A DNA stretch of 64,000 bases from Varanus komodoensis (lineage: Eukaryota; Chordata; Lepidosauria; Squamata; Varanidae). Under the pieces are notes generated by a model. It did not search any database. It was not told the DNA's origin and saw only the letters and a program-made list of their open reading frames with translations. This document shows positions 23,801 to 32,185 of this stretch, in pieces. Position 1 is the first letter of the stretch, and each line of letters starts with the position of its first letter. The position numbers and the translations under genes are program-made. The stretch lies in assembly GCF_004798865.1 (NCBI RefSeq), contig NW_025335268.1:75594827-75658826 (forward strand), read 5' to 3'.

Positions 23801-26800
23801 ATCTTGTTCACCAGGTTGCTGAGCAGCCAGGGCGAGTCGGAGTCCTCGCTCACGTCGGGCTCCGACTCGGAGTCGGACTCGGAGTCGGACTCGCTGTTCC
23901 CCTCGTCCTCGTCGTCCCCTTCGGGCATCAGCTTCGGCCCCACCGGCAGGTAGAAGGAGCGGCGCAGGCTCTCCAGGCTGTGGTCCGGGTTGATCTCCAG
24001 CTCCAGGTGGCCCGAGAGCGGCACTTCAGTCTGGCCCACGGGCGCCGACGGGTCCTCGAAGCACTCCTCGATCTTGAGCGCCGTCAGGCCCTCCTCCGGG
24101 GGCCGCCCCAGGCCCTCCTCGTCCTTGGCGGTGTCCAGCAGCAGCGCCCCCTTCAGGCCCAGCACCCCCTGCGCCTCCAGGTCCCCCTCCAGGTCGGCCT
24201 CGGAGCCGGGGGAGCTGGCCTCCTCAATGGAGTTGGTGAGGTGGGAGGAGCGGCCGCTGCTGCTGTCGCTGCTCAGGTCCAGCTCGGTCTCGGAGATGCT
24301 GGAGATCATGTTGCTGGCCAAGCGGCCACCGCTGCCCGCGAAAGCGGCCTCCAGCTCGCCGTCCACGTCCGAGTCGGAGCCGGGGGAGCTGAGGTCCTCG
24401 CTGCACTGGCCGCGTGGCGGGAAGCCCTTGGAGTTGCGGCTGGTGAGGTCGGCCTCGATGCCCGGGTCCGACGAGGGGGACGTGGTGTCCGAGGAGGCCG
24501 AGGGCAGCCCCCGCACGCTGGGCGCTCGGCTGCCGTGGGCGCCCTCTCCTTCGGAGCTCAGTGGCCCGGGGGCCGCCTCGGCTGGGCTCCTGTGGGCGCC
24601 TGCGGCTCGGCACCCCCCGGATCCTGCGTCGCTGTGGCCCTTTCCAGGCTCCTCGTCGGAGAGCAGGCTGCCACCCGGGTCAGCTGCGGAAATGGAGCGG
24701 CTGCGCCCTGCCCGTCCTGCCACGGAGCCCCCGGCCCCCTCCTGCTCCTCCGGGGATGCCCCCACATCCCTCTGAAATCTGGCACAGTAGCTCTCCGTGG
24801 CAGGTGGCCTGGGGGGGCTGCTGTGGGGGCACTGGGGCTCTGGGCCTTTTGGTGCCCCGGGAGGCAACTCGGCAGGCACCTGGCCAGAGGGAGCCGAAGC
24901 CAGCTGCGCGTCGGCCACCGAGGAGACGATGTTCATGTTGTAATCCTCGCCGGGTCGTGCGGGAGAGAGCGGCCCTTCCCGGCCGTTGCCTTCGGCATCG
25001 TACGGAGGTGGCTTGCACGGAGCCAGCGCGGGGGCCGGGCCTTTCCCGCCCTGCATGCCCAGGCAGAGCCCGTCCTGGAGACATGGGTGCGAGGGGGACG
25101 GTCGCTCTGCAAGGGAAAGCAGACAGCCCCGCTCAGGGCCTGCAGGCCACCGCTCGCCACCCTAGGGCCACAGCAGAGCTCCCTGGGCAGGGCCTGATGG
25201 GACCACCTCCCCTCCAGCAAGCCCCCAGCCCCGGGGAGCCCCACCTGAGCCTCATGGCCACCAGGCGGGTGGCAGGCTGGGGCCCCGAACTCCCTGCCCA
25301 GTGCTCCGAGAAGCAGGGCTGCTTCAGGCTTCGGCTGCTGGTGCCTGGGGCCATTTCAGGGCCGGTCTCGGGCGCCAGCAGTCAAAGGCGATTCCCTGCA
25401 TGCTGCGGACCCCTGGCAGGCACCAGCATCTTTGGAGACTCGCACCGCAGTGCAAGTTAAGCCTGTGGCTGAGTCCCCGAAAGATGCTGCACCAGAGCGG
25501 GGAACAGGGAAGGTGCGGGCCACACCCTGAAGTGCCCCGCAAGTGGCTCCGAGCTTCTGTGGGAAGACCAGCCGCGTCTTTTCGCCTTCTGGCCCCGTCC
25601 AAGGGACTTCTGGGCAAGGCCAGCGGAGTGGGTTGCCCGAGCCCCCACCGTGAGCTGTCTGCCCCAGGCGGCCCCACACGGCATGGCTCGGAGCTTCACT
25701 GCGCTGCACAAGCCCCTCTGCCACGACAGGGCAGAGACCACGGAGGGGGACCAGACAAAACCCGTCCCGAAAGGACCGAGCAGCATTCAGCAGGCCGACA
25801 ACAGTCCCTGCCGGGACCGCCACGCCTCGAAGGCCTGCCGGGCCCCTGCAGACCGATCTGCGCAGGCCGCCTTGCGAAGGGCCATGGCTCAAGATGCGCA
25901 GGGCGGGCTGGAGAGGGGCAGAGGGCAGGAGGGGAGGGGCCCCAGACCCTGCCTGGGACCCACTGCTGGGGGAAAGCGGGGGGCAGCTCACCGGTGTGCG
26001 GCACGGAGGAGGCCGCCGAAGTCGTGGTGGAGTGGAGCAGCGTCTCCTGCCAGGTGGCCCGCTGCAGGCGGGGCACGGGTGGGCACCTGCTGTTGTTGTT
26101 CAGGGAGTCCTGGGCAGGAGGAGAGAGAGCGGCACGTGAACCGCGGGCGCGCGGGACGAGCCCCTCCGCGTGCGGCAGAGGCCCTGAGGCGCGTCCGAGC
26201 CGAGCGGCTGGGCCAGGAGCAGGGCAGGGCAAAGGCGCCCGCGGCACACGCCGCGGTCAGGGGGGCCGGGCACCTCTGAGGCCCTGCCGTGGCGGCCGCT
26301 TCTTGCAGGGCACAGAGCAGGGAGGCGAAGCGGACTGCTGAGCCCGGGGATGGGATGCCACCGGAAGCTCGGTGCAGGCGCTGCTAGGCAGTGCTGGGGG
26401 GGCACTGTCCTGGGGAGGGTCGTGGCTCAGCCGTGGGGCCCCACTTCCCACACAAACAGGTCCCGCGCTCAGTCCATGGCGGCACTTCCAGGAGAGCCCC
26501 CTAGTCCGCAGACATGTCTGCCCGGGGATCCACTGTATAAAATGCACCGGGCGCTTTTCCTGACAAAGTGACCCCCGGTCTGGGGGAACCCACGCAGACG
26601 CTGCGAAAGCGAGGCACGGGCAGCATGGCTTTGGAGGAGCCACTCCGGCTGCACCGGTGGCAGGTGCTCCCACAGGCCACACCTGCGCGCCCCAGCCAGG
26701 TGAGCCCCGCCTCCGTGCAGCTCGCATCCCAGCCACCTGCGACTCCAGCCGCGCTCCCTCCTGCAGCCGTCCTGGCGTCCCTGGTCTTCCCAGCACACGC

Positions 26801-29713
26801 CGAGTGCTTGCGAAGGTCCCTAGTGCCTTCAGGGAGCCTGCGTGCCACTCGCCGAGGCACGTTGGTATGGCAACTGGCCCCCAGCCGCGCACGGGCCTTT
26901 CTCTCTGGAATTGCTGTCCCTGTTCACACGCTGCTTACACAGAAATCCAGATGAGGCTGCCAGGCATTCGTTTCGCCCCTCTGCTTTCTGCGCCACCAGC
27001 CATGTCCGCTCGGACCCGATGCTGGATTGGCACTTTTGGCAGAGAGCTTCGGCCGGGCGGGCGCAGCGCCATGGGGGCGACTCGAGGCTCGTGCGCCTTT
27101 AATCAGAAGCTTCCTCCTCGCAGCTTCTGCTTTCGTTGTGATCTCTTATTCAGCAGAGCATACGAGTAGCTGGGGGACAGAGGATGAATTGCTGGCCGAT
27201 CAGCCAGCTTTTCTCTCCTGCAGAGGGGCTTAAATGACTGACTTTTTTCGTAATGTTTTTCGTTTGCAAACGCTATTTTGCTATAAAAGAAAGAACCAAT
27301 TAAGAGGCAGCAAGCAGAACGGCCGGGCATTCACGGAGGAATCCACTAAGTAACTGTGCAGCTCTTCTTGCTGAATGTGACTCATTGATGAGTAAATATG
27401 GCGGAAAGAGCTGGGCCTGCTGGGAGCACAGGGCTGAGCTGCACGCGGGAGACCGACCCCTTTCGTGCGCCTCTGTTCAGCCGGGTGGGAGGGACGGTCT
27501 TGGCAGCTCCAAGCAGCCTTGGTGCAGAAGCAGCCTGGGCTGATGCGCAGTCAGAGCACGAGAGAAATGAGGCCGGGGGCCGGGGGGGGGGGGTCAGCCG
27601 AGCAGTTCCACTCTCAGGAAGGGGGAGTTGCTCCCACCTATGCTGTGCCGAGCAGCTTCCCCCCAGCCGGTGCTGCCCAGTGTCTTGGAGCACAGCTCCC
27701 AGCGTCCCCAGGCAGTGAGGCTGGGAATTGTAGTGCAACTGCGCACGAGGTCAAGTTTTGCTGCATTTCACTGCATGGTGCCTGGTTTCCGTGAGGCCGC
27801 GTGACTGGCAGGAGGAGCCACCGGGCCGTGCATGACCTGCGTGTGTTTCGCAGGGAGCCTCCATCTGGTTCTGGGCCTGGGGATGGGAGGGCAGGTCTGG
27901 GGGGAAGCCCCCCCAACACTCTTGACCACTCAGCAGATGAGCAGGGCGGTGGGGGGAGGCCAGAGAGCATTAATCTGAAAGGGGATTAAGTGCCTGCACA
28001 TGGAATTCCATGCGACGGGCTGAGGAGCCCACATGTTCCAGGAAGGCACACGCCGTGGTCCCAGCGCCCGGCCGGGCAGCAGCCCCAGGGAAACCGCAGC
28101 CCAGGGGCGGCCTCCCCGCCGGGAGGTGTGCAAGGAGGGGCATGGCCCTGGGGGCAAGGAGGGGGCAGGCCTCGGGCTCGCGGCTGCCCTCGGTCTTCCC
28201 ACTGGGACCCCAAGAGCCACCAGGAGCAGCACAAGCAGCAAGCGCTCGGAATTACGGCGCCTCCGGAGTCGCGGAACTTGTTCTGAGCACAAAACTGAGC
28301 AGAGCTCTTTGTCCTTCCAGTGGAAACCTGCTCCTGGCCCCAAGCGCCTTTCCGCAGGTCCACAGCGGGATTCTGGCGGCGGCGAAGCCCTTCTGCGGCT
28401 GGTGCGGGCAGACCATCGGGAGGGAGAGCGAAGCCCCGGGGCAGCCGACACAGTGTCCGCGGGGCTCCCGGGTGCATTGCGCACGGCCCGTTTTGGGGAA
28501 TGGTCCAGGGGAAAGGGGGCTTTCTACCCTCTTGCCTGGGCAGGACTCCCCTCCCCCTCCCCCTCCATCGTCATCATCATGGAGACCGCACATGCATCTT
28601 CCTGCTCCGCCCCTTCATTCTGCCTCCCCAGAGTGAAATAAGGGCGACCACCCCCTCTGGCAGCGCCGGATCGGGGCATCGCCTCCCCCACCGCAGCTTC
28701 CCAGCCTTTCCCTCCCCACCTCTTCGCACTGTGGCGGGGAAGCGGTGGCACTCGGCAAGCCCCAGAAGGCTGCCGCCAAGGGCGGGGCGAGGCGAGGCGA
28801 GGACCGCTCCTCCGTCATCCCTGAGTGCAGGGCATGGAGAAAGGGGCTCGCGCGGCCGGACTTGGGACCGATCTCCGGGGGGGGCTCTCCCACGTGGGAG
28901 GCACCCGAGCTGCGGCTGGCCACTTTGGCTTGGTGTCCTGCGCCCAGGGGCCGGGCCCGATGGCCCCGGCTGTCTGCGGTTCTGCAGGCGCGCCTCCACT
29001 GGCCGTGGCCGGCGCAACCGCTTGGAGCGCAAGCGGCAAAGCGGGAGAGACGCATCAGAAGCGGCTGGGGGCCTTGGAGTGGCGCAGCAGGCGGCGTCCC
29101 CCCCTCAGAGGCTTCGGCGCACCGGCCCACCCAGCCAAGCCGTGGCGCGTCCCCCCACGGGGCGTAGCCGCTCCGGGTCCGCCGCCGAGGTCACCCAGTC
29201 GGGGTGCTGAGCGAACGCGGAGCCCCTACCTGCGTGCCTGTCACAGTCAGGTTGAGCGTGGTGGGACGGTGCTTCTGGGTCTCCTCGGAGGTGGGCGAGG
29301 GGATTGGCGACGCCGAGGGGGAGGGCGGTGCTTCCTCCAACCCATCCCCGCCTCCTCCTCCCTCCTCTTCCTCCTCCTCCTCCTCTTCATTGTCGTCGAT
29401 CATCTCGAACTCCTGGAAGTCATCCTGGAAGGTGCAGGTCGGGTGCGGCTGCTCGCATCTCTCCAGCACCAGGCAGTCCTGGAAGGGAAATGGCGCGATG
29501 GAGGCTGCCCGGGGGGGGGGGGGGGGGGGGGGGGGGGCCGGGGGCCCCCGGGGGGGGGGGGGGACTCCCCCCCCCCCGGGGGGGTACCAGGCCCCCCCCC
29601 CCCCCCCCCCCCNNNNNNNNNNNNNNNNNNNNNNNNNNNNNNNNNNNNNNNNNNNNNNNNNNNNNNNNNNNNNNNNNNNNNNNNNNNNNNNNNNNNNNNN
29701 NNNNNNNNNNNNG

Positions 29714-29773
<60 letters not shown>

Positions 29774-31369
29774 CCCCCCAGCCGGCGGGATGTCTGGCCT
29801 GGCTGTGCCGGGACTCCTCTGCAGTGGGCGAGAAGGTCTCTGGCACAGGTCCCCAGACCCCCCACCCACCTGCCCTGGGGGCGCCCCGGCTTGGCAGGGA
29901 CTGCCCACTGGGTGCAGGCCCAGCCGCTGTGGGCTCTGGGGAACGCGCCCGCAGCCCTTTCCCTCCGACCCTGCAAAGGGGACCCTGCGGCTTCCGGGGG
30001 ACGCGTGCGGTCACTCCAGAGCGGCTCCGTGCCGCTCTGCCTGGAGACCTGGCCGGGCCGGGCCACACCTGATGTCTGTTTTCGGGAAGAAGGCCGGGTC
30101 AAGGCGCAACCCAGGACGCCGGCCCTGTTCAGAAACACGCTCTGCTCCATCTCCTAAGCAGGAAGTTGCCCAGGCACAAAGCCAGGGATCCGGCCGAGGT
30201 CAACCTGCCTCTGCGGCTCGGGGCGACTCCCGGGCAAGCGCCGCAAGGCGTGGCCGGGACACGGGACAAGCCCAGGCCTGCGCTCCACAGCCGCCCTCGT
30301 GGCCGGGCAGCGAACCTCTGCCTGCTCGCCACACGGCCTCCCGCGCCATCCGGAAGCACAGACCCTGCGCGTCCCGCCAGGGGCCCTGCAGGAGCGGACT
30401 GCGGGGCCCCTCGGCCAGCACCCTGCTCCCAGCGCCGACGGACAGGCCCGCAAGCGCTGGCCGGGCCACTGCCGGCCTGGGCTGGAAGACCAGCATGCCC
30501 AGGACGGCGCCCTTGCAGCAGGTCCTGCTCCGCTGTCCCGGACGGGCAAGAGCAGGCCGGGCATCCGCGAGCGGCCGAGGGGGCTTCGCACCCCCCCCCC
30601 CGTTCCAGGAGCGCTCCCCGCTCGGGCTCCTGAGGGCAGTGCGGCGGAGCAGCTCCACGGCAGCCCCGGCGGCATCCGGCGCCCGGGGACGGCATCCCCT
30701 GCAGCGGGGCCCACCGCGCGCTCCTCAGGGGCGGGCCGTGAGCGGACGCCTCCTGCTCCTGGGGGAAGCGTGCTCGGCCCCCAGCACCGCTGTCGGAATG
30801 GGCGCCGTGGCGGGGGGGATGCTCTCCTCGCCCGCCAACGTCCCTCATTGAATCTTTTGGCCGGAAGTGACCGTCCGGGTCGATGGGTCGACTGACAGCA
30901 CTGGCAGCCACGGTGTGAGCTGGGGACCAAGCGCTGCAGCCGGGAATGGTGGGAGATGCCGGGAGATGCCCGTCCGGAGAGGAGGAGGAGCGTGGCCGCG
31001 GGAGCCGGGTGAAGGCCGCGTGTGCCGGAGGCTGTGTCTGCTGGAGTGCCCCCCCCCGCCCCCGTGTCTCTAGTGCTAAGATCAGGGGGTCTTGCTATCT
31101 CTCCTGGACCCAATTTTGTCAAAGGAAAACAAAAGTGAAGATGAGGCATCAGCAGCAACTTCGAAGCAGCCCGGGGGTGCGGAGGAACGCCACGGAGGCA
31201 GGGGCCAGCCGCTCCCCACAGGGAGGCGAAGCCCACCGTCGGGCGACCCCCCCGCCCCCTCACCTTCTCATAGTGGTCCGAGTCATAGTTCAGGCCGATG
31301 CCGCAGTCGTCGGTGATTTCGGACAAGTCCTCGTCGTCAAATTCCTCCAGGCTGATGTCTTGCGGAGGC
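11850..31369 (-). CDS. MAPK8IP2: MAPK8IP2 (JIP2), JNK-pathway scaffold, 11 visible coding exons
   Basis: JIP2 is a cytoplasmic scaffold that holds MLK, MKK7 and JNK kinases together and links cargo to kinesin-1. In order, the visible protein (about 1,147 residues) has an N-terminal acidic block containing [10 protein letters not shown], an E-rich run, a JNK-docking motif KHRPTTLNL (29,248-29,274), a long serine/acid-rich disordered region, an SH3 domain, a PTB domain, and the C-terminal kinesin light chain-binding tail ending CPTEDIYLE. Eleven exons join in frame with GT-AG junctions at every boundary checked. The order of domains and the text of the SH3, PTB and tail are those of JIP1/JIP2; the stretches [10 protein letters not shown] and [18 protein letters not shown] favour JIP2. 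The human protein is, from memory, about 800 residues, so this one is clearly longer, mostly in one large exon. The first exon (about 22 residues in human) was not found. Introns carry CR1 copies and a gap. Confidence 0.97.
11870..11875 (-). promoter_or_regulatory. Poly(A) signal of MAPK8IP2
   Basis: TTTATT on the plus strand reads AATAAA on the minus strand, about 720 bp past the stop codon. It is the first canonical signal after the terminal exon in the sequence available. Confidence 0.7.
12064..12163. other. Assembly gap (100 N)
   Basis: Run of N inside the inferred MAPK8IP2 3' UTR. Confidence 0.95.
12594..12666 (-). CDS. MAPK8IP2: MAPK8IP2 terminal coding exon
   Basis: The coding part is 73 bp: [20 protein letters not shown] then YLE and the stop TAG at 12,594-12,596. 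The C-terminal YLE tail is the kinesin light chain TPR-binding motif known in JIP1. The acceptor is CCTCTCTTGCAG. Confidence 0.97.
13550..13648 (-). CDS. MAPK8IP2: MAPK8IP2 coding exon 11 (PTB domain)
   Basis: The exon is 99 bp and reads [20 protein letters not shown], then [12 protein letters not shown] and part of a glycine codon. This is the last strand and C-terminal helix of the PTB domain. The acceptor is CTTCCCTTGCAG and the donor is GTGAGT. Confidence 0.97.
13784..13854 (-). CDS. MAPK8IP2: MAPK8IP2 coding exon 10 (PTB domain)
   Basis: The exon is 71 bp and reads [20 protein letters not shown] followed by RNS and the first two bases of a cysteine codon. [13 protein letters not shown] is a signature of the JIP1/2 PTB domain. 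The acceptor is CCTCATTCCAG and the donor is GTGAGC. Confidence 0.96.
14452..14571 (-). CDS. MAPK8IP2: MAPK8IP2 coding exon 9 (PTB domain)
   Basis: The exon is 120 bp, 40 codons, phase 0. It reads [20 protein letters not shown], then [20 protein letters not shown]. The first part matches JIP PTB almost exactly. The end ([11 protein letters not shown]) differs from the human JIP2 text as I remember it (LSLSGGG), so this loop looks lineage-variable. Confidence 0.95.
15099..15208 (-). CDS. MAPK8IP2: MAPK8IP2 coding exon 8 (start of PTB domain)
   Basis: The exon is 110 bp. It reads [20 protein letters not shown], then [16 protein letters not shown], the first strand and helix of the PTB/PID domain. 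In JIP proteins this domain binds receptor tails such as LRP family members and APP. The acceptor is CTGCTGCCCCTGCAG and the donor is GTGAGG. Confidence 0.96.
15209..18465 (-). other. MAPK8IP2: MAPK8IP2 intron between exons 7 and 8
   Basis: Holds the CR1 copy at 16.65-17.91 kb. Flanking parts show no further exon. 15.93-16.08 kb is an AT-richer unassigned patch. Confidence 0.85.
16652..17912 (+). mobile_element. CR1 LINE, 5'-truncated, ORF2 reverse transcriptase and 3' end
   Basis: A nearly continuous plus-strand frame encodes the C-terminal part of a CR1 ORF2: [75 protein letters not shown] and [19 protein letters not shown]. The usual FADD catalytic box reads FADN and a stop follows NGLA near 17,776, so this copy cannot be active. 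The 3' end has the CR1 terminal pattern (GTCAGACTAGATGGCCCAGG) shared with the other copies here. It lies in a MAPK8IP2 intron, antisense to the gene. It is relatively young given the long open frame. Its first 32 bp duplicate an internal segment (17,075-17,106). Confidence 0.93.
18466..18638 (-). CDS. MAPK8IP2: MAPK8IP2 coding exon 7 (SH3 domain)
   Basis: The exon is 173 bp. It begins [16 protein letters not shown] and continues through [20 protein letters not shown] to [15 protein letters not shown]. These are the ALYDY-equivalent acidic strand, the RT loop and the conserved Tyr/Trp residues of the JIP SH3, which mediates homodimer formation in this family. The acceptor is CCCGCCTGCAG and the donor is GTAGGC. 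Confidence 0.97.
18639..22445 (-). other. MAPK8IP2: MAPK8IP2 intron between exons 6 and 7
   Basis: Holds the older CR1-like copy at 19.44-21.2 kb. 21.5-22.2 kb is AT-richer unique DNA with no exon recognised. Confidence 0.85.
19440..21205 (+). mobile_element. CR1-like LINE, older decayed copy
   Basis: This copy contains recognisable but broken CR1 ORF2 segments on the plus strand: the region before the RT (KSPGAT-type at about 19,715), ACTACAGACCAGTTAGTCTG (about 19,895), the RT region around 20,090-20,160, then [20 protein letters not shown] and [15 protein letters not shown]. It ends with a tail resembling CTTCCAGCCCCGCTATTCCATG. Many changes interrupt the frame. It is a different, more AT-rich subfamily than the copy at 16.7 kb. 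It lies in the MAPK8IP2 intron between exons 6 and 7, antisense to the gene. Confidence 0.85.
22446..22521 (-). CDS. MAPK8IP2: MAPK8IP2 coding exon 6 (start of SH3 region)
   Basis: The exon is 76 bp and reads [18 protein letters not shown] followed by THRAVF and the first two bases of an arginine codon. This is the highly conserved lead-in to the SH3 domain in JIP1/JIP2. The donor is GTGAGG and the acceptor is TCCCCCCAG-like. Between it and exon 5 lies a GCCCT pentamer array. Confidence 0.96.
22721..22765. repeat. CCCTG pentamer array, 9 units
   Basis: Nine tandem CCCTG units in the short MAPK8IP2 intron between exons 5 and 6. Confidence 0.92.
22857..25106 (-). CDS. MAPK8IP2: MAPK8IP2 coding exon 5, giant disordered-region exon
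   Basis: The exon is 2,250 bp, about 750 codons without a stop. It is rich in Ser, Glu, Asp, Pro and Gly and predicted to be disordered by composition. Landmarks that identify it as JIP2 are [104 protein letters not shown] and, at the 3' end, [18 protein letters not shown]. It contains a hexanucleotide-like coding run of alternating SD/SE near 23,860-23,895. The acceptor is CCCTTGCAG and the donor is GTAAGC. It is much longer than the matching human part by memory. An open frame also exists on the opposite strand here, but it is a composition effect. Confidence 0.96.
25992..26109 (-). CDS. MAPK8IP2: MAPK8IP2 coding exon 4
   Basis: The exon is 118 bp. It reads [16 protein letters not shown] and continues with [11 protein letters not shown] to the junction VPHT|E. 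DSLNNN directly after the JNK-docking exon is shared by JIP1 and JIP2. The acceptor is CTCTCCTCCTGCCCAG and the donor is GTGAGC. It ends in phase 1 and is completed by AG of the next exon. Confidence 0.95.
26110..29229 (-). other. MAPK8IP2: MAPK8IP2 intron between exons 3 and 4
   Basis: About 3.1 kb. 27.64-27.75 kb contains a GGGAATTGTAGTG-type palindromic remnant often seen in reptile DNA-transposon debris. No other feature recognised. Confidence 0.8.
29230..29478 (-). CDS. MAPK8IP2: MAPK8IP2 coding exon 3 (acidic run and JNK-docking motif)
   Basis: The exon is 249 bp, 83 codons, phase 0 at both ends. It carries [14 protein letters not shown] followed by nine glutamates and four glycines, then a proline/serine stretch, then the JNK D-site KHRPTTLNL, the motif that in JIP1 binds the JNK docking groove. 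The donor is GTAGGG. The acceptor is preceded 30 bp away by a 27-base G run next to an assembly gap, so the intron on that side is poorly assembled, but the exon itself reads cleanly. Confidence 0.96.
29511..29612. repeat. Long G and C homopolymers at gap edge
   Basis: A 27-base G run, then further G and C runs up to the gap at 29,613. It could be true low-complexity sequence or an assembly artefact; palindromic G/C blocks right before the gap favour poor resolution. Confidence 0.8.
29613..29712. other. Assembly gap (100 N)
   Basis: Run of N in the MAPK8IP2 intron next to exon 3, with long G and C runs before it and a TGCC tetramer array after it. The flanking homopolymers look like poorly resolved sequence. 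Confidence 0.95.
29713..29775. repeat. TGCC tetramer array, about 15 units
   Basis: Pure tetramer run starting at the gap edge, so the full array is probably longer. Confidence 0.93.
31264..31369 (-). CDS. MAPK8IP2: MAPK8IP2 coding exon 2 (first visible)
   Basis: The exon is 106 bp. It starts with the last base of an arginine or similar codon, then reads [15 protein letters not shown], continues to the [10 protein letters not shown] stretch and ends at HYEK. The acceptor is a CCCCTGTGCTGCAG-type site and the donor is GTGAGG. The acidic [13 protein letters not shown] block is a hallmark of the JIP1/JIP2 N-terminus. It begins in phase 1, so one coding exon must lie upstream (higher coordinates). 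Confidence 0.96.
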
Positions 31370-31904
31370 CTGCAGCACAGGGGAGGGGAGACGGAGGCCT
31401 GGGCGGGCGGAAGCCGGAGAGCAGCGCAGCCCAGCCCAGCCCAGCCCGGAGGGCAGGGGGCGGCCTCTGCGAGTGGCAGTGGGGGCCGGCAAGTCCGCGA
31501 TTCTGTCCCAGGCAAAGGGCAAGGCACTCCGGGCGCCTTGGCAAGGCACCTGATCGGACGGGCAGAGGAACCAGTGGCCCCCGCCCCGCCCGGGTTCTTT
31601 CCAGCCCCAGCCCTGGCTGGCCTCACCTCCACCCTGCAGGACAAGGTGATGGGGCAGCCCCTCCCCGGGCCCCCTTCCTCCAATTTATCCATCAGCCTGA
31701 AGTGCCTGAAGTAGGGGCCTTGTTTGCCCCCACAAGGACACTGGCCCAGCATGGGGGCGTTCCAGGCCCCTTGCCCCGCGGGGGCCCCGGGAGAGCCCAT
31801 TCCGCAACGGTGCTGGTGCCCGAGCTGGGTCGGTGGGCAGCCCACTGGGCAGCGCGCGCCCACCCTGCCACCCCCAGCGCCGATGAGCGTGGCGTCACTT
31901 GGAG

Positions 31905-32185
31905 GGGGCGTCTGGGCAAGCAGCTTTTCTGCTGCTCACGCCCGAGTGCAGGACACGGAATGACCAAGCCACGTGCGACAACCCGGATCCAGGCTGGGCA
32001 TCAGGAAGAGCTTCCTCCCCGGCAGAGCAACACGGCAGGGGGACCAGCTGCCCGGAGAGGGGGGGCTCTCCCCCACTGGAGGCACTCAGGAAGAAACTGG
32101 GCACCCTGGTGGGATGGTGTAACTTGGCGTCCTGCCACAGCAGGGGGTGGCCTTGATGGCCTCCGTGGCCCCTCCCGCTGCTGCT
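31905..32185 (+). mobile_element. CR1-like LINE 3' fragment
   Basis: Shares text with the 3' parts of the copies at 20.9 and 51.6 kb: GTGCAGGACACGGAATGACC, then CAACCCGGATCCAGGCTGGG and GCAACACGGCAGGGGGACCA. It is a short 3' end only and lies in the presumed MAPK8IP2 intron 1. Confidence 0.75.

Noticed and set aside
22798-25197. A roughly 800-codon open frame on the plus strand opposite MAPK8IP2 exon 5
   Set aside because: It mirrors the GC-rich third positions of the real exon, is made of L/G/V/R-rich low-complexity text, and has no recognisable domain.
29230-29478. Glu/Gly run as a translated simple repeat rather than exon
   Set aside because: It sits between conserved JIP2 text on both sides, in frame, with good splice sites; it is a true part of exon 3.
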